A stretch of DNA of 64,000 nt from Siccirubricoccus sp. G192. Its GTDB lineage: Bacteria; Pseudomonadota; Alphaproteobacteria; Acetobacterales; Acetobacteraceae. Within the stretch, counting starts at the first letter, position 1; the number at the start of each line of letters is the position of its first letter. The translations under genes were made by a program, and so were the position numbers. Of the stretch, positions 28,232 through 44,006 are shown piece by piece. The stretch is from NCBI RefSeq assembly GCF_019084075.1, contig NZ_JAHREN010000001.1:1647501-1711500 (forward strand), given 5' to 3'. A model generated the notes under the pieces. That model was not told the origin of the DNA. It did no database searches and was given only the letters and a program-made list of their open reading frames with translations.

Positions 28232-29365
28232 ATGAGTGACCTCACCCTGACCACCGCCGCCGCCCATAGCCCGGAAGCGGTGTCGCGCTCGGCGCCGCTC
28301 AGCCAGGTGGGGCTGGCCGGCTGGCTGCGGGCCAACCTGTTCTCCTCCTGGCTCTCCAGCGCGGTGACGCTGGTGCTGCTCTATCTCGTGATCCGCTGGG
28401 TGGCGGGCTTCGTCGAATGGGGTATCGTCAACGCCATCTGGTGGGTGCCGGAGAACCAGACCCAGGCCTGCCGCGACCTCAAGGGCACCGGCGCCTGCTG
28501 GGCGGTGATCGCCGAGAAGCACCGCTTCATCCTGTTCGGCACCTATCCCTACGATGAGCATTGGCGGCCGGCGCTCTGCGTGCTGCTCTTCGTCGGCCTC
28601 TATGTCGTCTCCGCCATGCGCCGCTTCTGGCGCAAGGAACTGGCGCTGATCTGGGTGGCGGTGCTGGCCCTGATCGGCGTGCTGATGTGGGGCGGCGTCC
28701 TCGGCCTGCCCTATGTCCCGCAGGAGCGCTGGGGCGGGCTGCCGATCACGCTGATCCTGGCGACCTTCGGCCTGGCCTTCGCCTTCCCGCTGGCGATTCT
28801 GGTGGCGCTCGGGCGGCGGTCCAGGTTGCCGGCGATCAAGGCGCTTTGCGTGCTCTATGTCGAGCTCATCCGCGGCGTGCCGCTGATCAGCCTGCTCTTC
28901 ATGGCGAGCGTGATGTTCCCGCTGTTCCTCCCCGAGGGGATGAACATCGACAAGCTGCTGCGCGCCCAGATCGCCATCATCCTCTTCGCCGGCGCCTATC
29001 TGGCGGAGGTGGTGCGCGGCGGGTTGCAGGCGCTGGACAAGGGCCAGTACGAGGCGGCCGAGGCGCTCGGCCTGAGCTACTGGCAGAAGACCGGCTTCAT
29101 CATCCTGCCGCAGGCGCTGCGCCTGGTGATCCCGCCGCTGGTGAACACCTTCATCGGCTTCTTCAAGGACACCTCGCTGGTGCTGATCATCGGCATCTTC
29201 GACCTGCTGACCGCCGGCAAGACCGCGATCATCGAGCCGGCCTGGCAGGGTTTCGGCGTCGAGGTCTATGTCACGGTCGGCGCCATCTACTTCGTCTTCT
29301 GCTTCGCCATGTCGAAATACAGCCAGTCGCTGGAGGCGGAGCTGAACCGCCACCGCCGGCGATAG
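28232..29365 (+). CDS. aapM: General L-amino acid ABC transporter, permease
   Basis: 377 residues from MSDLTLTTAAAHSPEAV. Hydrophobic segments are spread as in AapM/BztC. Signature parts are NAIWWVPENQTQACRD, VALGRRSRLPAIKALCVLYVELIRGVPLISLLFMASVMFPLFLP, and the EAA loop QYEAAEALGLSYWQKTGFIILPQALRLVIPP. It pairs with AapQ. A very strong hairpin begins at the last base of its stop codon, which may set mRNA stability or reduce read-through to aapP. Confidence 0.93.
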   Translation: MSDLTLTTAAAHSPEAVSRSAPLSQVGLAGWLRANLFSSWLSSAVTLVLLYLVIRWVAGFVEWGIVNAIWWVPENQTQACRDLKGTGACWAVIAEKHRFILFGTYPYDEHWRPALCVLLFVGLYVVSAMRRFWRKELALIWVAVLALIGVLMWGGVLGLPYVPQERWGGLPITLILATFGLAFAFPLAILVALGRRSRLPAIKALCVLYVELIRGVPLISLLFMASVMFPLFLPEGMNIDKLLRAQIAIILFAGAYLAEVVRGGLQALDKGQYEAAEALGLSYWQKTGFIILPQALRLVIPPLVNTFIGFFKDTSLVLIIGIFDLLTAGKTAIIEPAWQGFGVEVYVTVGAIYFVFCFAMSKYSQSLEAELNRHRRR

Positions 29366-29402
29366 GGCATTCGCCGCGAGCCAGGGCTCGCGGCGAATGC
29401 CC
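29365..29402 (+). terminator. 18-bp perfect hairpin between aapM and aapP
   Basis: Arms GGGCATTCGCCGCGAGCC and GGCTCGCGGCGAATGCCC are fully complementary with a two-base loop (AG), directly at the aapM stop. TTGCTTGTTT follows, a partial T tract. It could be a terminator, an attenuator or an RNase-blocking 3' structure inside the operon. The perfect arms also fit a palindromic repetitive element. Confidence 0.6.
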
Positions 29403-29449
29403 TTGCTTGTTTGCAGAGCAGATTCACGCTCCGGAAAGGACTGACACCG

Positions 29450-30239
<790 letters not shown>

Positions 30240-30305
30240 GGCAGGCGCCTTGCCAGGGGCCGGGCAGGCGCCTATGCCTCCGCGCCCTCCTCCCGGAGCC
30301 TCCCC

Positions 30306-32195
30306 TTGACCGCTCCTTCCTCCCACTCCACCGCCCAGCGCCCGTCAGGACTGCCCCTGCTGCTCGGCGTCCTCGGCGTCGTCTACGGGGATATCGGCAC
30401 CAGCCCGCTCTATGCGCTGCGCGCCGCATTGCTGCATTTCGCGGCGGACGGGATCGAGCGGTGGGAGATCCTCGGCATCCTCTCCCTCATCATCTGGGCG
30501 CTGATCCTGACGGTCACGGTGAAATACGTGATTTTCGTGCTGCGCGCCGACAACAAGGGCGAGGGCGGGATCCTGGCGCTGATGGCCCTGGCGCAGCGCT
30601 CCGCCCGGACCGAGCAGGGGCGCTGGCTGATCTCCATGATCGGCATCGCCGGCGCCTGCCTGTTCTTCGGCGATGGCACCATCACCCCGGCGATCTCCGT
30701 GCTCTCGGCCATGGAGGGGCTGAAGGTCATCTCCCCGGCCTTCGAGCCGCTGATCATCCCGGGCTCGGTCTTCGTGCTGCTCGGTCTTTTCCTGGTGCAG
30801 TATCGCGGCACCAGCAGCATGGGGGCGATCTTCGGGCCCGTCATGGCGGTATGGTTCGGCGTGCTGGGCCTGCTCGGCATCGTCGAGATCCTGCGGGAAC
30901 CGGGGGTGCTGGCCGCCATCTCACCGCATCATGCCATCACCTTCTGCCTGCACTACCGGCTGGCGGCCTTCATCGCCTTCGGCTCGGTGGTGCTGGCGGT
31001 GACGGGGGCGGAGGCGCTCTATGCCGATATGGGGCATTTCGGGCGGGCGCCCATCCGGCTGGTCTGGATGGGCTTCGTGCTGCCGGCGCTGGCGCTCAAC
31101 TATCTCGGCCAGGGGGCGCTGCTGCTCTCCGACCCGGCGGCGCTGGAGAATCCCTTCTACCTGCTGGCGCCCGATTGGTTGCGGCTGCCGCTGGTGGTGC
31201 TGGCCACCGCCGCCACCATCATCGCTTCCCAGGCGATGATCTCCGGTGCTTATTCGATCGCCCGCCAATGTGTGCAGATGGGCTTCCTGCCCCGGCTGGT
31301 GGTCCGCCACACCAGCGAGACGGAGGAGGGCCAGATCTACCTGCCGCAGATCAATTTCGCCCTGCTGGCCGGGGTGCTGATCCTGGTGCTGTCTTTCCAT
31401 AATTCGGATAGCTTGGCGGCGGCCTATGGCATCGCGGTGACCGGCACCTTCGTCTGCACCAGCATCCTGGCCATGCTGGTCTTCAGCCGCCAGTTCCATT
31501 GGCCGCTGCTGGTGGTGGCGGCGGTCTTCGTGCCGCTGTTCCTGATCGACCTCGCCTTCTTCATCTCCAATGTGCTGAAGATCCCGGAGGGCGGCTGGGT
31601 GCCGCTGGTGCTCGGCATCGCGCTGTTCCTGCTGATGCATACCTGGAAGCGCGGGCGGGAGCTGCTGTTCGCCCGGTTCCGCCAGGACAGCCTGCCACTG
31701 AAATCCTTCCTGGCCCGGCTGCCGCAATCCCGCACCATCCGGGTGCCCGGCATCGCCGTCTTCATGACCGGCCAGGCCGATTACGTCCCCGGCGCGCTGC
31801 TGCACAACCTGAAGCACAACAAGGTCCTGCATGAGCGCGTGCTCTTCGTGACCGTGCTGAACGAGGACGTGCCCCAGGTGGCCGAGGAGCGGCGGCGGGA
31901 GGTGCAGGAATTGAGCCCGGGCATCCACCGCGTGATCGTCCGCTACGGCTTCCAGGAAAGCCCGCATATCCCGCGGGAGCTGGAGGCGCTGCGCCAGGAC
32001 GGCGTCGAATTCGAACCGATGCAGGCCAGCTACTTCCTGGGGCGGGAGACGCTGGTGCAGGCCGTGGTGCCGAAGATGTCGAAGTGGCGGCAATGGCTGT
32101 TCACGGTGATGTCGCGCAATGCGGTGCCGGCGACCGAGTTCTTCCGCATCCCCTCCGACCGGGTGGTGGAGCTGGGGGTCCGGGTGGCGATCTGA
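30306..32195 (+). CDS. kup: Potassium transport protein Kup
   Basis: 629 residues, the usual Kup length, from a TTG start with CGGAG about 8 bp upstream. The family opening [22 protein letters not shown] lies at residues 18-40. About twelve hydrophobic segments follow, with [16 protein letters not shown] and [20 protein letters not shown], then a soluble C-terminal domain with [15 protein letters not shown]. It imports K+ with protons across the inner membrane. It stands alone between aapP and a small orphan gene. Confidence 0.95.
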   Translation: MTAPSSHSTAQRPSGLPLLLGVLGVVYGDIGTSPLYALRAALLHFAADGIERWEILGILSLIIWALILTVTVKYVIFVLRADNKGEGGILALMALAQRSARTEQGRWLISMIGIAGACLFFGDGTITPAISVLSAMEGLKVISPAFEPLIIPGSVFVLLGLFLVQYRGTSSMGAIFGPVMAVWFGVLGLLGIVEILREPGVLAAISPHHAITFCLHYRLAAFIAFGSVVLAVTGAEALYADMGHFGRAPIRLVWMGFVLPALALNYLGQGALLLSDPAALENPFYLLAPDWLRLPLVVLATAATIIASQAMISGAYSIARQCVQMGFLPRLVVRHTSETEEGQIYLPQINFALLAGVLILVLSFHNSDSLAAAYGIAVTGTFVCTSILAMLVFSRQFHWPLLVVAAVFVPLFLIDLAFFISNVLKIPEGGWVPLVLGIALFLLMHTWKRGRELLFARFRQDSLPLKSFLARLPQSRTIRVPGIAVFMTGQADYVPGALLHNLKHNKVLHERVLFVTVLNEDVPQVAEERRREVQELSPGIHRVIVRYGFQESPHIPRELEALRQDGVEFEPMQASYFLGRETLVQAVVPKMSKWRQWLFTVMSRNAVPATEFFRIPSDRVVELGVRVAI

Positions 32196-32290
32196 ACCGG
32201 CCCCCCTGATCCGGCGTTCCCTATCAGGGCGTGGAGCCCGCGAACCGCGCCTTGCCCCACAGGATCCGAAGGGGAAGACTGGACCGCCGC

Positions 32291-32657
32291 ATGCCGAAGG
32301 TGACGCTGGTATTGGCCGCGGGCCCGGGCTTTCCGCAGGGAAGCCCGGACCGCCGCTATGAATTACAGGCGACGCTCGATGCCACGGGCCATATGGACGC
32401 CGCGGCCTGGCGGGACGACCCCGTCCCCTGGGAAGCCCGCCGGTTCTGGCCCGGCGAGCCGCTGCGCTATGGCGATGTGCAGCATGATCCGGAAACCGGC
32501 TGGTCGCTCCGCTTCTTTCCTGCGCCGGGCGAGGCGGGCGATGCGCCGCCGCATGAGGTGATCCGCGGCCCCCCTGCTGATGCGGCCGGGCGAATACCTC
32601 ACCATCCGCGAGCCGGACGGCACCGAATACAGCTACCGCGTCGTCAGCCTGGGGTAG
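32291..32657 (+). CDS. Small conserved-looking hypothetical protein, frameshifted
   Basis: About 121 residues after correction, from MPKVTLVLAAGPGFPQGSPDRRYEL. The frame changes at six C (32569-32574; five expected), after which it reads LLMRPGEYLTIREPDGTEYSYRVVSLG-stop. That sensible continuation supports a real gene. No signal peptide or membrane segment. I do not recognise the family. It is convergent with the methyltransferase-like gene, which ends 1 bp after its stop. Confidence 0.6.
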
Positions 32658-32658
32658 A

Positions 32659-33564
32659 TCAGGTCGCGGCCAGGCTGGCATGCCAGCGGAACAGCCGCAG
32701 CGCCCCGCTGCCCAGCAGGCGCTGCCGCAGCAGCCAGGCCTCGGCCTCGGCGATCAGCCCGGCCGCGGCGGCGGTGGAGGGCGGGCGGCCGGGCCCGCGC
32801 AGGCCGCCGATCAGCCTTGCCCAGGCTTCGAGCGCGGCGGCGCAGTGCCGCGTCCCGGCATCCTCGGCCACATGCAGGTGGAAGCCGGCGGCGGCCAGCG
32901 CCGCTTCCAGCGCGGCCTGGTCCGGAGGCGGCGCGGCGCGGGCTTCCAATTGCATCCAGCGGCGCATGGCCTGGTCAGGCGGCGCGGCCTTTGCCACGAA
33001 GTCGAGCAGCACCAATTGCGCGCCGGGCTTCAGCGCCGCGGCGATGGCCGCGAGCAGCCTGGCCGGGTCGGCGCCGGCCCGCAGCGGCTCCAGCGCCAGG
33101 GCATGGTGGTGGTAGCGGGCGCGGGATTGCGGCGCGGCCGGGTCCCAGGGCTGCACCGCGACCCGGCGGCCGAGCGGCCGCAGCCGCGCCTCCATGCGCC
33201 CGGCGAGCAGCGGGTCGCAGTGATGCGCAGCCACCCAGGCGCCGCAGCCTCTGGCGATGCAGCCGGCGGCGCCGCCGGCATCATGGCCAAGCAGCAGCAG
33301 GGTGGTGGCCGGGGAGAGTGGCAGCAGCCCGGCCAGGCGCTGGACCTCCGCCTCGCCTCCCGGCAGGGCGAACCCTTCCTGCCACAGGCGGTCAGCCCAA
33401 TCGGCCCGCGCCGCGCCCGGCGGCGGGCCGGGTGGCGGCCCTGGCGGCAGGGCGGGGTCCGGGGGTGTCACCGGGCCTGCGGCCTCCGGCCCGCCGCGCC
33501 AGGACAGGTGCCGCAAGGCCATGGCGGAGGCCGCGCGCAGCCCGTTCTGCCACAGCGGCGTCAT
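32659..33564 (-). CDS. Probable SAM-dependent methyltransferase-like protein
   Basis: 301 residues from MTPLWQNGLRAASAMALRHLSWRG. A Rossmann-type order is visible: LSPATTLLLLGHDAGGAAGCIARGCGAWVAAHHCD (motif I region), then RYHHHALALEPLRAGADPARLLAAIAAALKPGAQLVLLDFVA, as in class I methyltransferases. Motif I is poor (GHDAGGAAG for GxGxG), so the call is uncertain. The substrate is unknown. Gly/Pro-rich linker at residues 28-55. Confidence 0.5.
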   Translation of the reverse strand: MTPLWQNGLRAASAMALRHLSWRGGPEAAGPVTPPDPALPPGPPPGPPPGAARADWADRLWQEGFALPGGEAEVQRLAGLLPLSPATTLLLLGHDAGGAAGCIARGCGAWVAAHHCDPLLAGRMEARLRPLGRRVAVQPWDPAAPQSRARYHHHALALEPLRAGADPARLLAAIAAALKPGAQLVLLDFVAKAAPPDQAMRRWMQLEARAAPPPDQAALEAALAAAGFHLHVAEDAGTRHCAAALEAWARLIGGLRGPGRPPSTAAAAGLIAEAEAWLLRQRLLGSGALRLFRWHASLAAT

Positions 33565-33694
33565 GGGCCGGCCGGATGGGTGAGGACGGCGGACATGGAG
33601 GGGGCGCCTGCTCCTGGAAGCCGGCGCGCAGGACATCATGCATCCATGAAGGAATCGTCATGATGGCCGACGGGAAGGACCCGGCCGGCCCCTG

Positions 33695-34109
33695 TCAGAG
33701 CATGATTACCACGTAGTCCTGCTCGACCGAGACGCTCACCGTTTCCGCCGCGAAGGGCCCTTTGGCCAGGTCCTCCCCCCGGCTCGACCGTCACGTTGTA
33801 GGTGCGCGCCTTCACGTCGTTGGGGTCGCACCAGGATTGCCCGGTGCGGATGTCGAATTCCCAGCAATGCCAGGGGCAGCGCAGCATCGCGCCCTGCTTC
33901 GCCAGCCGGTACTCGCCCGGCAGGGGCGCCTCCAGCCGGCTGACGATCTCGCCGCGGCAGAGCGCCGCCCCCTGGTGCGGGCAGCGGTTGATGAGGGCGA
34001 AGAATTCCCCATCGAGGTTGAACACCCCGATCTCGCGCCCGCGGATCGTCACCAGCTTGCGGCCCCCGGGCGGGATCTCGCCCACGGCCGCGACGACATG
34101 CCGGCTCAT
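33695..34109 (-). CDS. Rieske [2Fe-2S] ferredoxin-type protein, frameshifted
   Basis: About 138 residues after correction. The cluster ligands are C43-P-H45 (NRCPHQGAALC) and C78-P-W-H81 (LRCPWHCWEFD), with the usual spacing. The frame is lost at six C (33775-33780; five expected). After it the end reads EDLAKGPFAAETVSVSVEQDYVVIML-stop. It starts 2 bp after the stop of the amidohydrolase gene on the same strand, so they are one operon. It would pass electrons to an oxygenase, or be a small oxygenase subunit; no large subunit is in the window. Confidence 0.85.
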
Positions 34110-34111
34110 GC

Positions 34112-35225
34112 TCAATCCAGCCGGTAGAGCGTCCGCGCATTCTCGCGGTAGATCAGCCGGGCCCAGTCCTCCGGCAACCTGACCTTGAAGGCGTAGCGCG
34201 GGTCGTCCTGGTCCCAGTGCGGGTAGTCGGTGGAGAACATCACCCGTTCCGGCCCGATCCATTCGATGGTCGAGAGCATGTCGGCCGGCCGCTCCGGCTC
34301 CTCGATCGGCTGGGTGGTGACCCAGATATGCTCGCGGATCTGCTCGGACGGTGCGCGCCTGAGATGCGGCACCTCGGCGCGCAGCCGCTTCCAGTGCTTG
34401 TCCAGCCGCCAGGCGAGCGCTGGCAGCCAGGCGAAGCCGCCTTCCACGAGCACCACCTTGAGGTCGGGGATCTCCTCGAAGACCCCTTCGCAGACCAGGC
34501 TGGTGACCAGGGTCTGCATGCTCTGCACGTAGGAGGGGTGCTCCTCATGGTAGAAGGAGGGCCAGCCGCCGCCGGTCGAGGCATGCCCGCTGCTGCCGCC
34601 GAGATGCAGGGAGACCGGAAAGCCGTTCGCCGCGCAGGCGGCGAGGATCCGGCGGTAGCGGTGCCGCCCCAGCGGCTCCAGCCCGCGCGGCGGGATGTTC
34701 ACCTGCGCGAAGCGGGGGTCGCCGGCGCGCCGCTCGATCTCCGCCAGCGCGCTCGCCTCGTGTTCCAGGGTGATCTGCACCGAGGCCTTCAGCCGCGGCT
34801 CCGGATCACAGGAATTTCGCGCATTGCCACTCATTCACCGCCACCGCCATGGCGGCGCCGAATTCGACGTTGCGCTCGGCCGCCGCCCCGCCCACCAGCG
34901 GCGCCAGCAGCCCATATCGCACATCGAACAGGTCGAGCAGTTGCTCGCGCATCAGGTCGAGGTCGGAGCCGGGCGGGCCGCCGTCCTTCGGCCAGGAATC
35001 GCCGCGCATGCCGTTGCCGGGGGACATCCGCGGATAGGGCGAGGTCCTGGCCAGGCCCTGGCGCGAGCGGTTGCCGATGCTGCGGCGGTGCTCGCGCCAG
35101 CGCGCGGACAGGAAGGGATCGAAATCCGCCGGCGTCCGGAAGAAGGGATGCACGTCGCAGTCGATGAAGCCCAGATGGCTCTGCGCCGGGTTGTCGGGCC
35201 TGTGGTCACGGAGCGTCACGTTCAT
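34112..35225 (-). CDS. Amidohydrolase-2 family metal-dependent hydrolase, frameshifted
   Basis: About 371 residues after correction, from MNVTLRDHRPDNPAQ with GGAGACGAAG upstream. Metal ligands of the family are in FIDCDVHPFF (D-x-H), SLHLGGSS and MFSTDYPHWD. The N-terminal 139 codons end at a TGA after NEWQCAKFL. The rest continues from DPEPRLKASVQITLEHEAS in another frame. The cause is one extra base at 34808-34812, and this is not a homopolymer, unlike the other breaks, so a true inactivating mutation is more possible here. The family includes decarboxylases and hydrolases of aromatic or lactone compounds. Upstream lies a second family member. Confidence 0.8.
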
Positions 35226-35264
35226 CGCTTCGTCTCCTGCATCCGGTCGGTTGCGCGGGCGGCG

Positions 35265-36329
35265 TTACGGGGCCGTCAGCCTAGGGTAGGTCGCGAGCGC
35301 ATTCTCCACCAGCATCTTCCGCAGGAGCCCCGCCGGCAAGCCCGGCGGCAGCGCCTCGGTCCCGTCATAATGCCAGTGTGGATAGTCGGTTGCGAAGAGC
35401 AGCATGTCCTCGGAGCCGAGCTGCTCCAGCAGGGTCGCCAGCGCGGCGGCATCCGGCGGCGCGTCGAAGGGCTGCGCCGTCAGCCGCACCCGCGCCCGCA
35501 CGATATCGGCCGGCAGCCGGTTGAGCCAGGGCACCTCCGCCCGCACGCCGCGCCAGGTCTTGTTGACGCGCCAGAGATTTGCCGGCAGCCAGGTGACGCC
35601 GGACTCGATGAGGACTACGCGGAGGTCGGGGAATTTCTGGAACACGCCCTCGGCCAGCAGCGAGTTGAGCGCCGCCGCGAAGCCCTGGGCATAGGAGACG
35701 TAGTCCTCCAGGTAGAAGGAGCCCCAGCCGCCCGCGCTTGGCGGATGGCGGAAGCTGGACCCGGCATGGATGCCGACCGGCAGGCCGTGCCGTTCGGCCG
35801 CGCGGTAGATCGGCCAGTTCTGCCGCCGCCCGAGCGGCAGCTCCGTCATCGCCAGCAGCAGCACCTGCACGAAGCGCCGGTCGGGCGCCATGCGCTCGAT
35901 CTCCTCGGCGGCGAGGTCGGGGCTGTGCACCGGGACCACGATGGAGGCGCGCAGCCTGGGGTCGCGGTCGAGCCACTCGGCCACGAGCCAGTTGTTGATC
36001 GCCCGGCAGAGCGCCGCCGAGAGATCCTCGCTCATCATCATCTGCGCGCCGTGCAGGACGTTGCAGATGGCCGCGCGCGGCTGCATCGGGTCGAGGATAT
36101 GCGCCTGCAGCGACGCGAGGCTGGAGCCCGCCGGACCGGCGGCCGGCTGCCAGTCCGGGCGGGCGTTGATCGGCGCCCCGACGGGATAGGCGCTGGTCTC
36201 CAGATTGTCCCGTTCCAGCCCGCGCCGCAGGATATGCTCGCGCCAGTAGTCGTCCAGATGTGGCAGGAGGGTCCGGGTATTGGGCACCGCCGGGTGGATG
36301 TCGCAATCGATCGCCCCTGCCTGGATCAT
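35265..36329 (-). CDS. Amidohydrolase-2 family metal-dependent hydrolase
   Basis: 354 residues from MIQAGAIDCDIHPAVPNTRTL, with GGGGAGGAG upstream. DCDIH gives the D-x-H metal site; PVGIHAGSSFRHPP and LLFATDYPHWHYDG supply the further histidine and aspartate. No signal peptide. It is a paralogue of the next gene downstream (same IDCD-H opening and same Y-P-H-W end) and precedes it by 39 bp. With the Rieske protein these three make a catabolic operon, probably for an aromatic or heterocyclic substrate that cannot be named. Confidence 0.88.
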   Translation of the reverse strand: MIQAGAIDCDIHPAVPNTRTLLPHLDDYWREHILRRGLERDNLETSAYPVGAPINARPDWQPAAGPAGSSLASLQAHILDPMQPRAAICNVLHGAQMMMSEDLSAALCRAINNWLVAEWLDRDPRLRASIVVPVHSPDLAAEEIERMAPDRRFVQVLLLAMTELPLGRRQNWPIYRAAERHGLPVGIHAGSSFRHPPSAGGWGSFYLEDYVSYAQGFAAALNSLLAEGVFQKFPDLRVVLIESGVTWLPANLWRVNKTWRGVRAEVPWLNRLPADIVRARVRLTAQPFDAPPDAAALATLLEQLGSEDMLLFATDYPHWHYDGTEALPPGLPAGLLRKMLVENALATYPRLTAP

Positions 36330-36408
36330 CGCGCTCCTCCCCTGACGGTGCTGGCCCTGGGGCCTCGATGTGGTCGCGCAAATCCGCGCAATACCGGGCG
36401 GCAATGCC

Positions 36409-36675
36409 TCACATGCGCCGGAGCGACCGCGCGTTCTTCGCCACGACGGCGAAGATGATCAGGCCGAATCCCGCAAGGCGCAAGAGGTAGAACCAGCTCG
36501 TCTCCTCGCGCGACAGGCCGGAGAGAGCCACCAGCGCCTGGCTCAGCGCGAAGAGCAGGAAGGCACAGCCGAAGGTCGCGAAAAGGCGGTCGCCGGTCCG
36601 CCGCCAGAAGCGGAAGAAGAAAAGGCCGGCGATGAGGTAGCCCATCGTGATGAGGCCGGCGGAAAACTCGAACAC
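36409..36675 (-). CDS. Small membrane protein, DUF5985-like
   Basis: 88 residues with three hydrophobic segments: FSAGLITMGYLIAGLFFFRF, LFATFGCAFLLFALSQALV and FYLLRLAGFGLIIFAVV. Arg-rich short loops. This fits the DUF5985 family of small proteobacterial membrane proteins of unknown role, often next to signalling genes. Here it forms a minus-strand set with a similar protein (16 bp upstream) and a helix-turn-helix-like protein, divergent from a giant hybrid kinase. All three are likely co-transcribed. Confidence 0.7.
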   Translation of the reverse strand: MFEFSAGLITMGYLIAGLFFFRFWRRTGDRLFATFGCAFLLFALSQALVALSGLSREETSWFYLLRLAGFGLIIFAVVAKNARSLRRM

Positions 36676-36690
36676 GGCGGGCGCTTCCTT

Positions 36691-36960
36691 TCAGCTCGTC
36701 TCCCAGATGAATCCATAGAGGAGGACGCCGATGGCTGCGAGCGATGTCAGGTTCCGCAGCGGCAGCAGGTCGATCTCGGCGGGAAGCAGGATGAGGTCGA
36801 TGAAGACCAGCAGGTTGTTGGCCGTGAAGCCGACGAAGCTGAGGGCGCTCCACAGCAGCAGCCGGCTGCGCGTGTGCAGGTAGCTCCGGGTGAGGAGCGC
36901 CAGGCAGCAGAGGCTCGTCGCTGCGCAGAGAAGATAGACGGCGGCCGGGAAGACCCTCAT
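36691..36960 (-). CDS. Small membrane protein, DUF5985-like
   Basis: 89 residues, three or so hydrophobic segments: VYLLCAATSLCCLALLTRSY, LWSALSFVGFTANNLLVFIDL and NLTSLAAIGVLLYGFIW. Same size and layout as its downstream neighbour, so the two may be distant paralogues that pair in the membrane. It starts 2 bp from the stop of the upstream helix-turn-helix-like gene. Function unknown. Confidence 0.7.
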   Translation of the reverse strand: MRVFPAAVYLLCAATSLCCLALLTRSYLHTRSRLLLWSALSFVGFTANNLLVFIDLILLPAEIDLLPLRNLTSLAAIGVLLYGFIWETS

Positions 36961-36962
36961 GC

Positions 36963-37346
36963 CTATTCCTTTTTCACCCTGAATGCATCGGCGAAGACCT
37001 GGACCTTGTCATGAGGCGCCGAGACGATCGCGTTCCGGACCGCCATCGGCTTTTCGACGCTGAGGCGCTCGAGGCGCGCGACAAGTTCAGCCACGTCCGC
37101 GCTGGCGGGCCCGTAGCGGAAGGCATCTTCCGCCTCCTCGACGACCAGGCCCGATTGCCGGAGGGAGCCGATGATGTCGACAACGAGGAGCCGGCTGCCC
37201 CGCAGTTCCCGGACCAACCGATCCACGCTCCAGGCCGCGCTTGAATCCCGCTTCAGCAACAAGAGGAGTTCAAGCGTCCAGATTGAAGTGACTGACGCAC
37301 GGACGAAGGCGGCTACGTCCTCGGGGATCGTGGTGTCTGACGACAA
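36963..37346 (-). CDS. Hypothetical protein, possible winged helix
   Basis: 127 residues, soluble. Residues about 22-85 (IWTLELLLLLKRDSSAAWSV through LRQSGLVVEEAEDAFRYGP) have the helix-helix-helix-wing rhythm of a winged-helix domain of the MarR/PadR kind, including a recognisable phrase for helix packing (LVRELRGSRLLVVDIIGSL). DNA binding is not proved. First gene of the three-gene minus-strand set, divergent from the poly-HAMP kinase at 37712, so it could regulate either direction. Confidence 0.6.
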   Translation of the reverse strand: MSSDTTIPEDVAAFVRASVTSIWTLELLLLLKRDSSAAWSVDRLVRELRGSRLLVVDIIGSLRQSGLVVEEAEDAFRYGPASADVAELVARLERLSVEKPMAVRNAIVSAPHDKVQVFADAFRVKKE

Positions 37347-37711
37347 TGTCTCGGCCGGTTCGGTAGGATCGGGCGCCGAAGCGGCCTGGTTCCGCCATTG
37401 CTCCTGCGCATGCGGGAGAAGCTAGAGTGCCGGTCTCCGGAACGTCAACCTCAAGGCGTTCTGTGCATGTGTCGTGCTGCCCGTGGCGAAGCTGCCTGCG
37501 CCGCGATCCGGGCATTCCGGATCATGCATCCAGCATTTCACTTTGTCGTTTCGCCATCAGGCAGCCTCTTTCCAGCCATCACATCACCATCTACCGTAGG
37601 TAGCGGGCTGGTTCGAGGCAGTATCCGTGGTCTGCCAACCAACTCCCCATGCAGCGGGCGGCCGCCAGCCGTCCATGCTTTCGAATTCAGCCTCAGCCTG
37701 GGAGCACGGCT
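37347..37711. other. Divergent intergenic region with small palindrome
   Basis: 365 bp between the minus-strand set and the giant kinase. No gene is supported here. The only structure I see is CTACCGTAGGTAG (37591-37603), a 5-bp inverted repeat about GTA, 109 bp before the kinase start, and GGGAG as the kinase ribosome site. Promoters for both directions must lie here. A GGAAC at 37439 is not followed by CGTT at EcfG spacing. Confidence 0.5.
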
Positions 37712-44005
<6,294 letters not shown>

Positions 44006-44006
44006 G

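Noticed and set aside
37439..37460. EcfG-type stress promoter GGAAC...CGTT before the poly-HAMP kinase
   Set aside because: The gap between the boxes is 13 bases; the known consensus needs 16-17.
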